Assembly: GCA_045596745.1 (NCBI GenBank)
Contig: JAZODA010000023.1
Coordinates: forward strand, 1-64,000
Source of the DNA: RGIG3009 sp045596745
Lineage (GTDB): Bacteria; Bacillota; Clostridia; Oscillospirales; Acutalibacteraceae
Length of the DNA: 64,000 bases
Reading direction: 5' to 3'
Shown: positions 7,097 to 14,203 of the stretch, in pieces
Numbering within the stretch: position 1 is the stretch's first letter
How the letters are laid out: each line of letters begins with the position of its first letter
Program-made: the position numbers and the translations under genes
Notes under the pieces: model-generated
What the model was told of the DNA's origin: nothing
Database searches by the model: none
Seen by the model: the letters and a program-made list of their open reading frames with translations, nothing else

Positions 7097-8932
7097 TCAC
7101 GAGCTATATTCTGCCATATAAACCCTGCCGGTATCACCGCTGTGCGGATTCAGTGTATCCGCCATACCGAAATAAATGTATCTGTCATCCATTTCAAAAC
7201 TAACTGCATACATATCCGAATCAAACGAAAACACACCTTCAAAATCGTTGCCATTTTCCGTCTTGTATACGGTAATTGTTTTAGTGTCTTCACCAGTGCT
7301 CGTCAACAGATACAGATCATCCCCGGTTACCAACAAATCCCACACGATATGTTCATCCAACGCACCCGTAGATATCAACTTTTCACCATCAAACCGTATC
7401 AGTTTACCATTTGTGAAATAAGCCGTATCCCGCCATGTGACAGCCTCGGCGAAAAAGGTGTGTCGCATCCCCAAGGCTGTACCAAGTCGTGTAATGTCAT
7501 CAAACTCACTGCCGACAATAAATTCCTTTGCTTGTGGATCATACTTTGCAACCAAGCGGTATGAACCGGTTTGTTGTGCAACCAATGTAATAAGCGCGTA
7601 TAGTTCCCCTTGGTGTTCGAACAAAAAATAACTACGCACTTCTACATATGGAGCGGTATTTACTGTGTTGCCGTTCACTGTCAGCGGTACATGCTCGAAG
7701 CTTTGACCGTCATCGTGCGACACCAACAGCGGAGACAAACCGGGTTCGGTACCGATAGCAGCAAAAATATCATCACCGAACCGTACAATATCAAAATTAT
7801 GGCGGGCATCGGGCAACACGCGGTATTGCTCCCACTCCTCACCAAGCAACTGGTAATAACTGCTATAATCCCAGTCGAAGCCAGACACTGCATCTGTTCC
7901 GGGAATAGTCAATATCCCATCCAATACACAGAAGGTGTGAATCTGCTCTTCAAAGATAAAAGATCCTCCACCCCAAGTCCTGCTTTTGGTATCATACCAG
8001 CGCAGCCCGATCGGTCCGGTGTTGTCGTTGTAATTGCCCGCCCCAACGTATAGCTTGCCGTCAAACAGCTTCATATCCCAAGGAATTCGACTTTGATCCC
8101 CCTCCGCCACGGATGGATATTGCTCACTATACGGAATGCCGAGATCCATTATCCGGACAACATCCGTCTTTGCTGAAGGCTGTTTATTAACAATCGGTTC
8201 CTCGTCAAACCAACCGGCCATTCTGCCATACCAGCCTATCACCAGTACAACAAGTAGAAAGATCGCGATGCTACGCGCACCCCGCCCCAAACGGCGCGAA
8301 CGGATTCTCCCCTCGGCACTTTCCCACAGCGATTTTCTGTACAATGTCACGATCAGTGTGTAGACTACAACAAACACAGCAAGATTGCATACCAGCCCCA
8401 GCAGGATACTAACCATCCCAAACGGTATAAACAGGTCAAAAAACGCATGCGGCACCCGGCAAAGATGATATCCGGCACTTACAATATCGCTAATCCAAAG
8501 TTCAGAGAATATCGCCGTCTGCGGTGGCATTCCATACAACCACGAACAAAAGCCCGCCACCGTTGGGAGCGCCGAAAACAGCGCATATTTACGCAAGTCA
8601 TCGTGAAGCACCTCGCAAAGAGTTTCCTTATAGGTAGCCTTAAAGGAAAATGCATTGTTTCCCCGTTCGTCACGTGTCCGTTCCAAATAACTTACCTTGT
8701 CCGGGTCAAATCGTTGCATCTTAAACATCCAAAAAGCCGCAAAAACATAAAACAGGATAATTGATGCAAACGCCGCGTAATAAACATACCACCCGGCAGT
8801 CAAGGAATAACGTTCCGCTGCCAGCGTCATATCCGTAAACGGTATCAAAATTAAGCCCTTAGCCATAAATGCCAAGATCGACAATACGGCGAACCGTACC
8901 ACCGTCCAAAACCACTCTTTTGCCTGTTTCAA
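7097..8932 (-). CDS. Multi-pass membrane protein with extracytoplasmic beta-propeller-like domain
   Basis: I do not recognise a named family. The 611-residue protein has about five hydrophobic segments in its first half (residues 10-30, 45-65, about 115-130, about 165-195 and 225-240). About 350 polar residues follow, with repeated aromatic-rich beta units: IPWDMKLFDGKLYVGAG, NFDIVRFGDDIFAAIG, DLLVTGDDLYLL and MDDRYIYFGMA. This second half is clearly related to the lipoprotein at 20920-22125 (NPWDVEMYNGRLYVASG, NFDIVKHDGKLFAGIG), so the pair share a probable beta-propeller on different anchors. I chose the TTG start at 8932, which has AAGGAGG 8 bases upstream; the earlier GTG overlaps that site. 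Base composition is lower in G+C than in neighbouring core genes. Confidence 0.6.
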   Translation of the reverse strand: MKQAKEWFWTVVRFAVLSILAFMAKGLILIPFTDMTLAAERYSLTAGWYVYYAAFASIILFYVFAAFWMFKMQRFDPDKVSYLERTRDERGNNAFSFKATYKETLCEVLHDDLRKYALFSALPTVAGFCSWLYGMPPQTAIFSELWISDIVSAGYHLCRVPHAFFDLFIPFGMVSILLGLVCNLAVFVVVYTLIVTLYRKSLWESAEGRIRSRRLGRGARSIAIFLLVVLVIGWYGRMAGWFDEEPIVNKQPSAKTDVVRIMDLGIPYSEQYPSVAEGDQSRIPWDMKLFDGKLYVGAGNYNDNTGPIGLRWYDTKSRTWGGGSFIFEEQIHTFCVLDGILTIPGTDAVSGFDWDYSSYYQLLGEEWEQYRVLPDARHNFDIVRFGDDIFAAIGTEPGLSPLLVSHDDGQSFEHVPLTVNGNTVNTAPYVEVRSYFLFEHQGELYALITLVAQQTGSYRLVAKYDPQAKEFIVGSEFDDITRLGTALGMRHTFFAEAVTWRDTAYFTNGKLIRFDGEKLISTGALDEHIVWDLLVTGDDLYLLTSTGEDTKTITVYKTENGNDFEGVFSFDSDMYAVSFEMDDRYIYFGMADTLNPHSGDTGRVYMAEYSS

Positions 8933-8979
8933 CGCAACGCCCTCCTTCACTTAAGCCCTCTCCCCTTGACCGCACTATT

Positions 8980-9044
8980 CACAGGCCCCTCTGACGAGGG
9001 AACGAAACGACATCCCGCTGCGAGAAGCTGTCAACGAAGCAGAT
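8980..9044 (+). repeat. Degraded copy of the palindromic repeat; otherwise empty 8933-9103
   Basis: CACAGGCCCCTCTGACGAGG and, 20 bases on, AGCTGTCAACGAAGCAGA match parts of the copies around the DUF559 gene, but the palindromes are decayed. The rest of 8933-9103 holds no convincing gene or promoter. Confidence 0.5.
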
Positions 9045-9103
9045 TTCACAACGGAGCTTCCCCCCGAATTTCATCGTAAGTTCCTCGGCCGTGGTTCGTG
9101 TTT

Positions 9104-9307
9104 TCACTTTAAATAAGGCTTTTGCCTACTTCGATTGTTTACGTAGAAGTTGTTTGGTATATCGATCATTTCTCTTGCAAAAATCAGCATGGATACAAAG
9201 GAGGGCCTACGTGCAAATTGATAAACCTCAACCAACTCGTCGCCAATCTCCGCCACTGTTTTAGCAAGTATATTAAGACGCAACAAAAAAGCTTTTAATA
9301 TGCTCAT
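9104..9307 (-). CDS. Small ORF of 67 residues, translationally coupled to the XRE-PolC-like gene
   Basis: The ATG overlaps the preceding stop as ATGA, the arrangement expected for a real downstream operon gene. The predicted product has a hydrophobic amino-terminal helix (FLLRLNILAKTVAEIGDEL) and a basic end (NNRSRQKPYLK). I recognise no family, and it has no separate ribosome site. It could equally be a fortuitous open frame in AT-rich DNA. Confidence 0.35.
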   Translation of the reverse strand: MSILKAFLLRLNILAKTVAEIGDELVEVYQFARRPSFVSMLIFAREMIDIPNNFYVNNRSRQKPYLK

Positions 9308-10800
9308 TTACAAAGTTCCTTTACTTTTAGTGATTCAGCAGGAAAGTTGATCTTGTACCAAGCAAGAATAGCTTCAATCAAAAGATAATCAACAGCATGG
9401 CCTTTGGGGAATAAATATCTGACTTTTTTCAGGTAATCTGGATACCATGTCGGGAGTCCTAAAGATCTCATCAATTTTTCAATATTCTCAGAAATTCCAC
9501 GACTGCAGAAATGACCCTTTCGTGCCTTCTCCATAACCATCAAAGCTAATCCATTCTCTCGAATATTTCTTTCAGCAAGTGCTTTACTAACCGCATTATA
9601 GATATCTTCTCGAGCAGCCGGAATTTCCCATATAGTAGCCTTACCCTCTTCCAGTAAAGTCTCACCATTTTCTTCCCAAGCACCCGTAGCATGGCCAAGC
9701 AGATCCAATCTAAGAAGCAAATCGAAGTTGTGCACCGGTTCATTAATTTGATCTGTGATATAGGCTCCAGCTTCACATCGCGCCTGATAAAGGTTCTCAG
9801 CCATTTGCTGAGTTAAGAGTGCACTCAGTTCAGGAGGATTAACTCCAGTAAGCTCACGAAGCTGGTCGATCCGATCCAGTTGATCATAGAGTAGGAACGA
9901 ATAAGTGGTTTCATTCTCCTGCCATTCCCAGTACTCCTCAGACCCTACATGCCAGAAGCCATCTTCTTTTACCTTCGGCTTTGTTTTGCGTTCGGGCAAT
10001 ACCACATACCTCTCCATGGTCCAGGAATCATCTTCTCCATGAAGCATAACAGGAAGGACCTCTGCCACTCCTTCGTAAAAATCAAGAAGCGTCTTCAACG
10101 CAATTGGCTTGAAAGACTTAGATATGCGCATTTCGATGTGTGTGCCATTACGCTCAGCTTTCGCAAATCCTTCATAGGGAATAGAATGTCCATCATGCTT
10201 AAACTCATTGCCACACTGACATTTCTTGGGCGGTAAATCAAAACCATCTACATCTTCACACACAAATTCTACGCAACCACATTGTTCGCAGAAATAGTGC
10301 GGCGGCAGCGGATTAACATCAGTGGCACCCAAAAGCCAGGCTGCATAGGATGAGCCAATTGTTCCGGCAACGAACATGTGGGTCTTATACTGTTGCGCTT
10401 GCTTCTTGAGCCTTCCCAGTACAGCGAATCCCTGTACTGCATCAGTTCCCGCCAATGCAGCTTCCTCTGCAGCCAAACGGCTCCAACATAGTGCCAGAGG
10501 AGAATCCCTGTATATTGCAAGCTTGTCATAGGCCTCTTTCCATATCCTACTATTCATTTTTTCCAGTTCCTTTCTTGCAGGTATCGTAATGTAATGATCG
10601 CAAGAAAGCAGCTCGGTGACGCTAACTCCAAGAACTTCAGCCAAACGGTAACATGTTGCAAGTCTAGGCTTAGAATCGCCATTTTCCCATTTGGATACCG
10701 CCTTATCAGTCACACCAACGAGAGTGCCCAGCTGAAATTGGGAGAGGCCACGTCCCGTTCTCAGCGCACAGATATAATTTCCAAAACTATAGTCCTTCAT
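9304..10800 (-). CDS. XRE helix-turn-helix fused to a degenerate PolC-like DNA polymerase domain
   Basis: A 498-residue protein. Residues 1-65 are an XRE helix-turn-helix (LSQFQLGTLVGVTDKAVSKW). Residues 100-490 align colinearly with the polymerase region of the genuine PolC at 57400-61779. VAGTIGSSYAAWLLGATDVN (144-163) matches PolC GSVGSSFVAHMAGISEVN, and PLPPHYFCEQC with GFDLPPKKCQCG (about 164-197) matches PolC LEPHYVCSKC with GFDLPEKQCPVCG, including the zinc-type cysteines. IPYEGF, YVVLPE and LRELTGV follow in order. The end matches too: PTWY, RYLFPKGHA (461-469) and LAWYK, against PolC PSWY, KYMFPKAHA and VAWYK. The PolC catalytic PDIDLNF is replaced by THIEMRI (His221, Glu223) and QHPGG is absent, so polymerase activity is unlikely. 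The start is ATG 10800 with GGGG 6 bases upstream, 2 bases after the preceding XRE gene. Role unknown; regulation or sensing linked to replication is only a guess. Confidence 0.85.
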   Translation of the reverse strand: MKDYSFGNYICALRTGRGLSQFQLGTLVGVTDKAVSKWENGDSKPRLATCYRLAEVLGVSVTELLSCDHYITIPARKELEKMNSRIWKEAYDKLAIYRDSPLALCWSRLAAEEAALAGTDAVQGFAVLGRLKKQAQQYKTHMFVAGTIGSSYAAWLLGATDVNPLPPHYFCEQCGCVEFVCEDVDGFDLPPKKCQCGNEFKHDGHSIPYEGFAKAERNGTHIEMRISKSFKPIALKTLLDFYEGVAEVLPVMLHGEDDSWTMERYVVLPERKTKPKVKEDGFWHVGSEEYWEWQENETTYSFLLYDQLDRIDQLRELTGVNPPELSALLTQQMAENLYQARCEAGAYITDQINEPVHNFDLLLRLDLLGHATGAWEENGETLLEEGKATIWEIPAAREDIYNAVSKALAERNIRENGLALMVMEKARKGHFCSRGISENIEKLMRSLGLPTWYPDYLKKVRYLFPKGHAVDYLLIEAILAWYKINFPAESLKVKELCK

Positions 10801-10802
10801 TT

Positions 10803-11552
10803 CTATCCCCACTTTCTATCCGTTAAAAGCTTAACACAGAGAAAATACAATTTCAATCCGCTAGATATCGAATAAAAGTAGAGATATTCTCTTTCTACAA
10901 TTATCTGTTTAGCCGTATCTTCGGCATATCCCAGCTCTTTGATTATCAACTTTTCGGTAAAGGCATTGAAGCTCTCGCGTTTATACAAGAACACAAGGGT
11001 GTTAAATATGTCTTTATCTGCCATCAATTTAAAAAAGCTTGGATAATCTATCCCGTTCAAAAGAGCTTTGTCTTTATCTTTAGCATCCGGAACTATCAAA
11101 AAATACTGCATTCGGTTAAAGAGCCCCATTTCCGTATAACCCGAATCAACTTCAACTTGCGAATAGATCTGATCGTTTTCACTATGTGTTCTTGCCTCTT
11201 CCTTAAATCGTTCGGGATCAGAAAATATCGTACCATACATTGCTTGCTCTATCATCCAACAAAGTTCAAACGCTCTTGAAATGCGTTCATCAGCCTTTGT
11301 TTTTGTGATATCACTTAAAATCGCATCCTGAATATCAATCGATGTATTATTCTGTCTGCCAAACAAATCATCGATTGACATATCAAAAAATTCTGCGATT
11401 CTCGGTAACAATTCGGCATCAGGCACACCACCGTTTTCCCATTTAGAAACCGCTTGTGCCGTTACACCAACAAACTTTGCCAACTCGTCTTGCTTAATGC
11501 CTTTTGCCTTGCGAAATTGAGCTATGTTTTTACCAATGGTCGTTATATCCAT
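10803..11552 (-). CDS. XRE-family transcriptional regulator
   Basis: A 249-residue protein with an amino-terminal XRE helix-turn-helix (residues 5-62: KGIKQDELAKFVGVTAQAVS, then ENGGVPDAE). An acidic linker and a carboxy-terminal alpha-helical domain of about 160 residues follow (MQYFLIVPDA, DYPSFFKLMADKDIFNTL, a possible winged-helix region). The ATG at 11552 has GGGAGG 7 bases upstream. It is the first gene of the operon with the XRE-PolC-like fusion. A perfect 16-bp palindrome between promoter and start suggests that one of the two XRE proteins represses the operon. Codon use is AT-richer than in flanking genes, suggesting acquisition by transfer. Targets cannot be told from sequence. Confidence 0.8.
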   Translation of the reverse strand: MDITTIGKNIAQFRKAKGIKQDELAKFVGVTAQAVSKWENGGVPDAELLPRIAEFFDMSIDDLFGRQNNTSIDIQDAILSDITKTKADERISRAFELCWMIEQAMYGTIFSDPERFKEEARTHSENDQIYSQVEVDSGYTEMGLFNRMQYFLIVPDAKDKDKALLNGIDYPSFFKLMADKDIFNTLVFLYKRESFNAFTEKLIIKELGYAEDTAKQIIVEREYLYFYSISSGLKLYFLCVKLLTDRKWG

Positions 11553-11576
11553 GTGATTGCCTCCCAAGCGAAACTA

Positions 11577-11592
11577 ACAAAAGCGCTTTTGT
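11577..11592. promoter_or_regulatory. Candidate XRE operator
   Basis: A perfect 16-bp palindrome, ACAAAAGCGCTTTTGT, begins 8 bases downstream of the -10 of the XRE operon promoter, where a repressor would block early transcription. Confidence 0.65.
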
Positions 11593-11599
11593 CATCATT

Positions 11600-11628
11600 A
11601 CAATAACACAAACGACAGTTATTTTCAA
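11600..11628 (-). promoter_or_regulatory. Sigma-A promoter of the XRE operon
   Basis: TTGAAA (11623-11628), 17-base spacer, TATTGT (11600-11605) with TGT directly before the -10, on the minus strand. Confidence 0.75.
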
Positions 11629-11705
11629 CGGAGGCGGAATTGATATAATCAACCATTGGTTGTTTTGTGTTCTTATGTTAAAATTTATGCAAAGCAAGGT
11701 TTACA

Positions 11706-11756
11706 CTGTTTCCACTATACCACAAACAGAGGCGGAGAGCAATCCTCCGCCGCTGT
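11706..11756 (-). repeat. 51-bp terminator-plus-promoter repeat, copy 2
   Basis: Differs from 7034-7084 at one base. Here it follows the zinc-ribbon gene (stop at 11776) and faces the XRE operon. TTGCTC (11737-11742) and TATAGT (11714-11719), 17 bases apart, sit in the same positions, so it could add a second promoter to the XRE operon. Confidence 0.7.
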
Positions 11757-11775
11757 TTTTCTATCCCTTCACCAC

Positions 11776-13083
11776 TCAGCCGATCAACTCGTCATACTCC
11801 GCGTTGCACTCTTCGCAGAGGTCGTAGCCGTCGTTATACTGCACTTCTGCAAAAGCACCGCACTTATCACAGATGTCGTAAATCTCCAGGCACTCCGCGC
11901 AAACACAATAGTTTCCGCAAACATATACATCTCCGTAGGCGCCACAGTTTTCGCAATAATCATCATCTGCTTCTTCATCACACCACCAGCAAAGTTCTTC
12001 CCCGTACAACCGCTGACCGCACTCGGGGCATATGTCCTTTTCCACCCACTCGTCGACCGTGTTCTTAACGGATTCAATCTCACTGTCTGTAATCACCGTG
12101 GTCCCCACGTCGGTGATCTCCATCAAAATATCATACGAAACGCCTTCCTCGGCGATCACCAACTGTATCTTGGTGAGGATATTGTCCTTTGCCGTGAAAA
12201 CGAGCTTTAGTGTCTCCGACGAGTCCTCCGCCTCCGATTCGTCCCACGAATCCAGAGCAGTCTTCAGATAGTGGATATTCTCTTCAGTAAAAGCGCCTTT
12301 TTCCTCTACGATACGCATAAGCTCCTTGCACAAATTGTAGAGATCCGGCTCAAAGGTGTACACCTCACCGTCCCGGGAATACCCTAAAAACGCTGTTGCC
12401 CATTCCTCGTCGGTCAGGTACTCCTGGTGCAACGCGGTAACGAACGATTCAGCATCAACCCCCTCGGCAAACAATTCACCGCTCAGCAGTTCATTCCAAT
12501 CAACGCCCTCTTCGCTTTCACTTTTATCGGCATAATCCTCCTCCAAAGTATACGTAACGCCGTCGTGATACAGCATTGTAGCCATATCGTTTTGTGCCAA
12601 CATCGTCACTTTTCCGTCATCATCGGTCACCGTACGCCACGTTAGTGTAGACGAACTACTTAGAGCAGGATTACTACCGGTTTTGATATCAGCGGTTACG
12701 ATTATCGTCATAGTATCGATATCCGAGAACGCTTCGAACGCAGCAACCAAAGACGTCGGGGAATCGCTCATTTGCGTGTCACCCACGGGATCCGTATTCG
12801 CATTGGCGCTCACGTCGGTATCGTTGCTTTTACCCGCATTGGTATCCTCAATCAACCCAAACCAATCAGTCAAGAAACCCGCCACGACAGCGCCGATAAT
12901 CACAACAGCCGCCGCGATAAGAACGATCAACAATCCGGTTTTCTTTTTCTCAGGTGCTTCCGACGGAACAGTCGATAGCTCTGCAGGGACAGTAGCTACT
13001 GTTTCATCCAAAGACGTACCGCAAGTGCCGCAGACGATAGCTTCATCCTGCCATTCTTGTCCACAGTTACTGCATTGTTTCAT
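11776..13083 (-). CDS. Zinc-ribbon membrane protein with Cys-rich tail
   Basis: A 435-residue protein of unknown function. An amino-terminal zinc ribbon (CSNCGQEW ... CGTCG, residues 4-22) is followed by a linker and one strongly hydrophobic segment (about residues 50-71). The middle part of about 280 residues is acidic and contains DUF-like lipoprotein features (DTMTIIVTADI, MATMLYHDGVTYTLEEDY). The last 90 residues hold a dense series of paired cysteines (CPECG, CWWC, CENCG, CVCAEC, CDKCG, CEEC), probably several zinc ribbons. Zinc clusters on both sides of one membrane segment are unusual. The ATG at 13083 has AAAGGAGG 8-9 bases upstream, right after the terminator of the structured RNA unit, so the RNA may control it. 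Confidence 0.6.
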   Translation of the reverse strand: MKQCSNCGQEWQDEAIVCGTCGTSLDETVATVPAELSTVPSEAPEKKKTGLLIVLIAAAVVIIGAVVAGFLTDWFGLIEDTNAGKSNDTDVSANANTDPVGDTQMSDSPTSLVAAFEAFSDIDTMTIIVTADIKTGSNPALSSSSTLTWRTVTDDDGKVTMLAQNDMATMLYHDGVTYTLEEDYADKSESEEGVDWNELLSGELFAEGVDAESFVTALHQEYLTDEEWATAFLGYSRDGEVYTFEPDLYNLCKELMRIVEEKGAFTEENIHYLKTALDSWDESEAEDSSETLKLVFTAKDNILTKIQLVIAEEGVSYDILMEITDVGTTVITDSEIESVKNTVDEWVEKDICPECGQRLYGEELCWWCDEEADDDYCENCGAYGDVYVCGNYCVCAECLEIYDICDKCGAFAEVQYNDGYDLCEECNAEYDELIG

Positions 13084-13106
13084 ACTGTTCGTCCTCCTTT
13101 GAAAAT

Positions 13107-13134
13107 AAAAAAGTGCGTGACCGGAGCCACGCAC
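13107..13134 (-). terminator. Terminator of the structured RNA unit
   Basis: A 7-bp stem GTGCGTG/CACGCAC (13113-13119 with 13128-13134, 8-base loop) followed on the minus strand by six T residues (13107-13112), located before the ribosome site of the zinc-ribbon gene. Confidence 0.88.
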
Positions 13135-13270
13135 CGAAAAATGCATCACTCCGATTGCTGCGACACAATTCCGCCACTCAACACGAGAATGCAGGAAAAG
13201 AGCATGCATTTTTACCGGAGGTAAAAATACAAACTCGTGTTAAGCAAACGTCTATGGAATTGTGTCGCAA
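13107..13270 (-). ncRNA. Candidate structured RNA (about 160 nt) with its own promoter and terminator
   Basis: On the minus strand, from about 13268: stem P1, 14 bp, pairs 13256-13269 with 13159-13172. An internal loop of 14 and 7 bases follows, then P2, 8 bp (13234-13241 with 13180-13187), and an apical hairpin P3, 9 bp (13220-13228 with 13208-13216). A 10-bp alternative or pseudoknot pairs AAAAATGCAT (13204-13213) with ATGCATTTTT (13137-13146). The rho-independent terminator closes the unit. The zinc-ribbon gene begins 24 bases after the T run, so it may be an attenuator or riboswitch leader, or a stand-alone small RNA. It matches no family I can recall with confidence. Confidence 0.65.
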
Positions 13271-13274
13271 TTTG

Positions 13275-13303
13275 AGAATAGCATATTCGGAAGAAAAAGT
13301 CAA
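13275..13303 (-). promoter_or_regulatory. Sigma-A promoter of the structured RNA
   Basis: TTGACT (13298-13303), 17-base spacer, TATTCT (13275-13280) with a TGC extension. The expected start falls at about 13268, inside the 5' arm of stem P1. Confidence 0.85.
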
Positions 13304-13340
13304 CAAAAAGCATACGGAGGAGAGCAGATGCTCCCCTCCG
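13304..13340 (-). terminator. Terminator of the mal operon
   Basis: A near-perfect 12-bp inverted repeat (13315-13326 with 13329-13340, one G-U pair, short loop) followed on the minus strand by TATGCTTTTTG. It lies just after the malG stop and abuts the -35 of the next promoter. Confidence 0.8.
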
Positions 13341-13348
13341 ATCGTTTT

Positions 13349-14203
13349 TTACCCCTTCACCGCGCCGCCGGTCACGCCCTCGACGTAATACCGCTGCAGG
13401 CACAAAAACAGCAGTGTCACCGGCACGGCGACCACCACCGCGCCTGCACAAAAGCGCGTAAAGTACTGGTACAGATTTTCACGGCTGAGCATCTGGTACA
13501 GCCCCAGCGCCACCGTGTAATTGTCGTAATTGTCCTTCATAATCACGCTGACGAAAATGAAGTCCGCAAACGGCGCGATGAACGAGGTCAGCGCCGTGTA
13601 CACCACAATCGGCTTGGACATCGGCAGTGTGATTTTCCAGAAGATATCGCTCCGTGTCGCGCCGTCGATGGTCGCCGCCTCATCCAGCGCACGCGGCAGT
13701 GTGTCGAAAAAACCCTTGGCGATGAAATACCCGAGACACGCCGCCGAGGAATACACCAAAATCAGCGCGAGCAGCGATTGGTCGAGTCCCACGAGCTTGA
13801 GCAGATGGTACACCGCAATCATCGACATAAACCCCGGGAACATTCCGAGAATCAGCCCGATGTTCATCAGCCCCCGCCGTGCGCGAAAACGCAGACGGCT
13901 GAAGCAGTAGCTGACCATCAGAATCATCACGGTGCTGAGCAGACAACTGAACACCGCCACCAAAAGCGTGTTCAAAAACCACCGTGGAAACGGAAACTGG
14001 GCGGTGTCGGTAAACAAGGCGCGGTAATGCTCCAGCGTGTACCCCTGCGGCAGCAAATACGGCGTGTACGCGCCCGGTTCGGCGCGAAACGATTGGAGGA
14101 TGAGGTACAGCACCGGCAACACCCACAGCACCGACAGCAGCGTCAGCACGGCGTAAACCACACCGTTTGTCAGCCGCCGTCTCGCACGGTAACTCCCTGT
14201 CAC
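13349..14203 (-). CDS. malG: Maltodextrin ABC transporter permease MalG
   Basis: A 284-residue inner-membrane permease with six hydrophobic segments. It contains the EAA-loop signature contacted by the ATPase (DEAATIDGATRSDIFWKITL, about residues 173-192). Sugar-type binding-protein-dependent permeases of the MalG family end in a charged, short tail as here. The GTG start (14203) overlaps the malF stop by four bases. Together with MalE and MalF it should import maltodextrins. No ATPase gene is present in the window, so a shared MsmX-type ATPase elsewhere is likely. Confidence 0.9.
   Translation of the reverse strand: MTGSYRARRRLTNGVVYAVLTLLSVLWVLPVLYLILQSFRAEPGAYTPYLLPQGYTLEHYRALFTDTAQFPFPRWFLNTLLVAVFSCLLSTVMILMVSYCFSRLRFRARRGLMNIGLILGMFPGFMSMIAVYHLLKLVGLDQSLLALILVYSSAACLGYFIAKGFFDTLPRALDEAATIDGATRSDIFWKITLPMSKPIVVYTALTSFIAPFADFIFVSVIMKDNYDNYTVALGLYQMLSRENLYQYFTRFCAGAVVVAVPVTLLFLCLQRYYVEGVTGGAVKG

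Noticed and set aside
10594..10875. Plus-strand 93-codon frame opposite the XRE-PolC-like start
   Set aside because: It lies over the helix-turn-helix coding region on the other strand, has no ribosome site and no recognisable domain.
13107..13270. Reading the structured unit as an ordinary 6S RNA
   Set aside because: The size and 5'/3' closing stem would fit, but the upper stem is only 8 bp and ends in separate hairpins rather than the long terminal stem of 6S. Left as unassigned.
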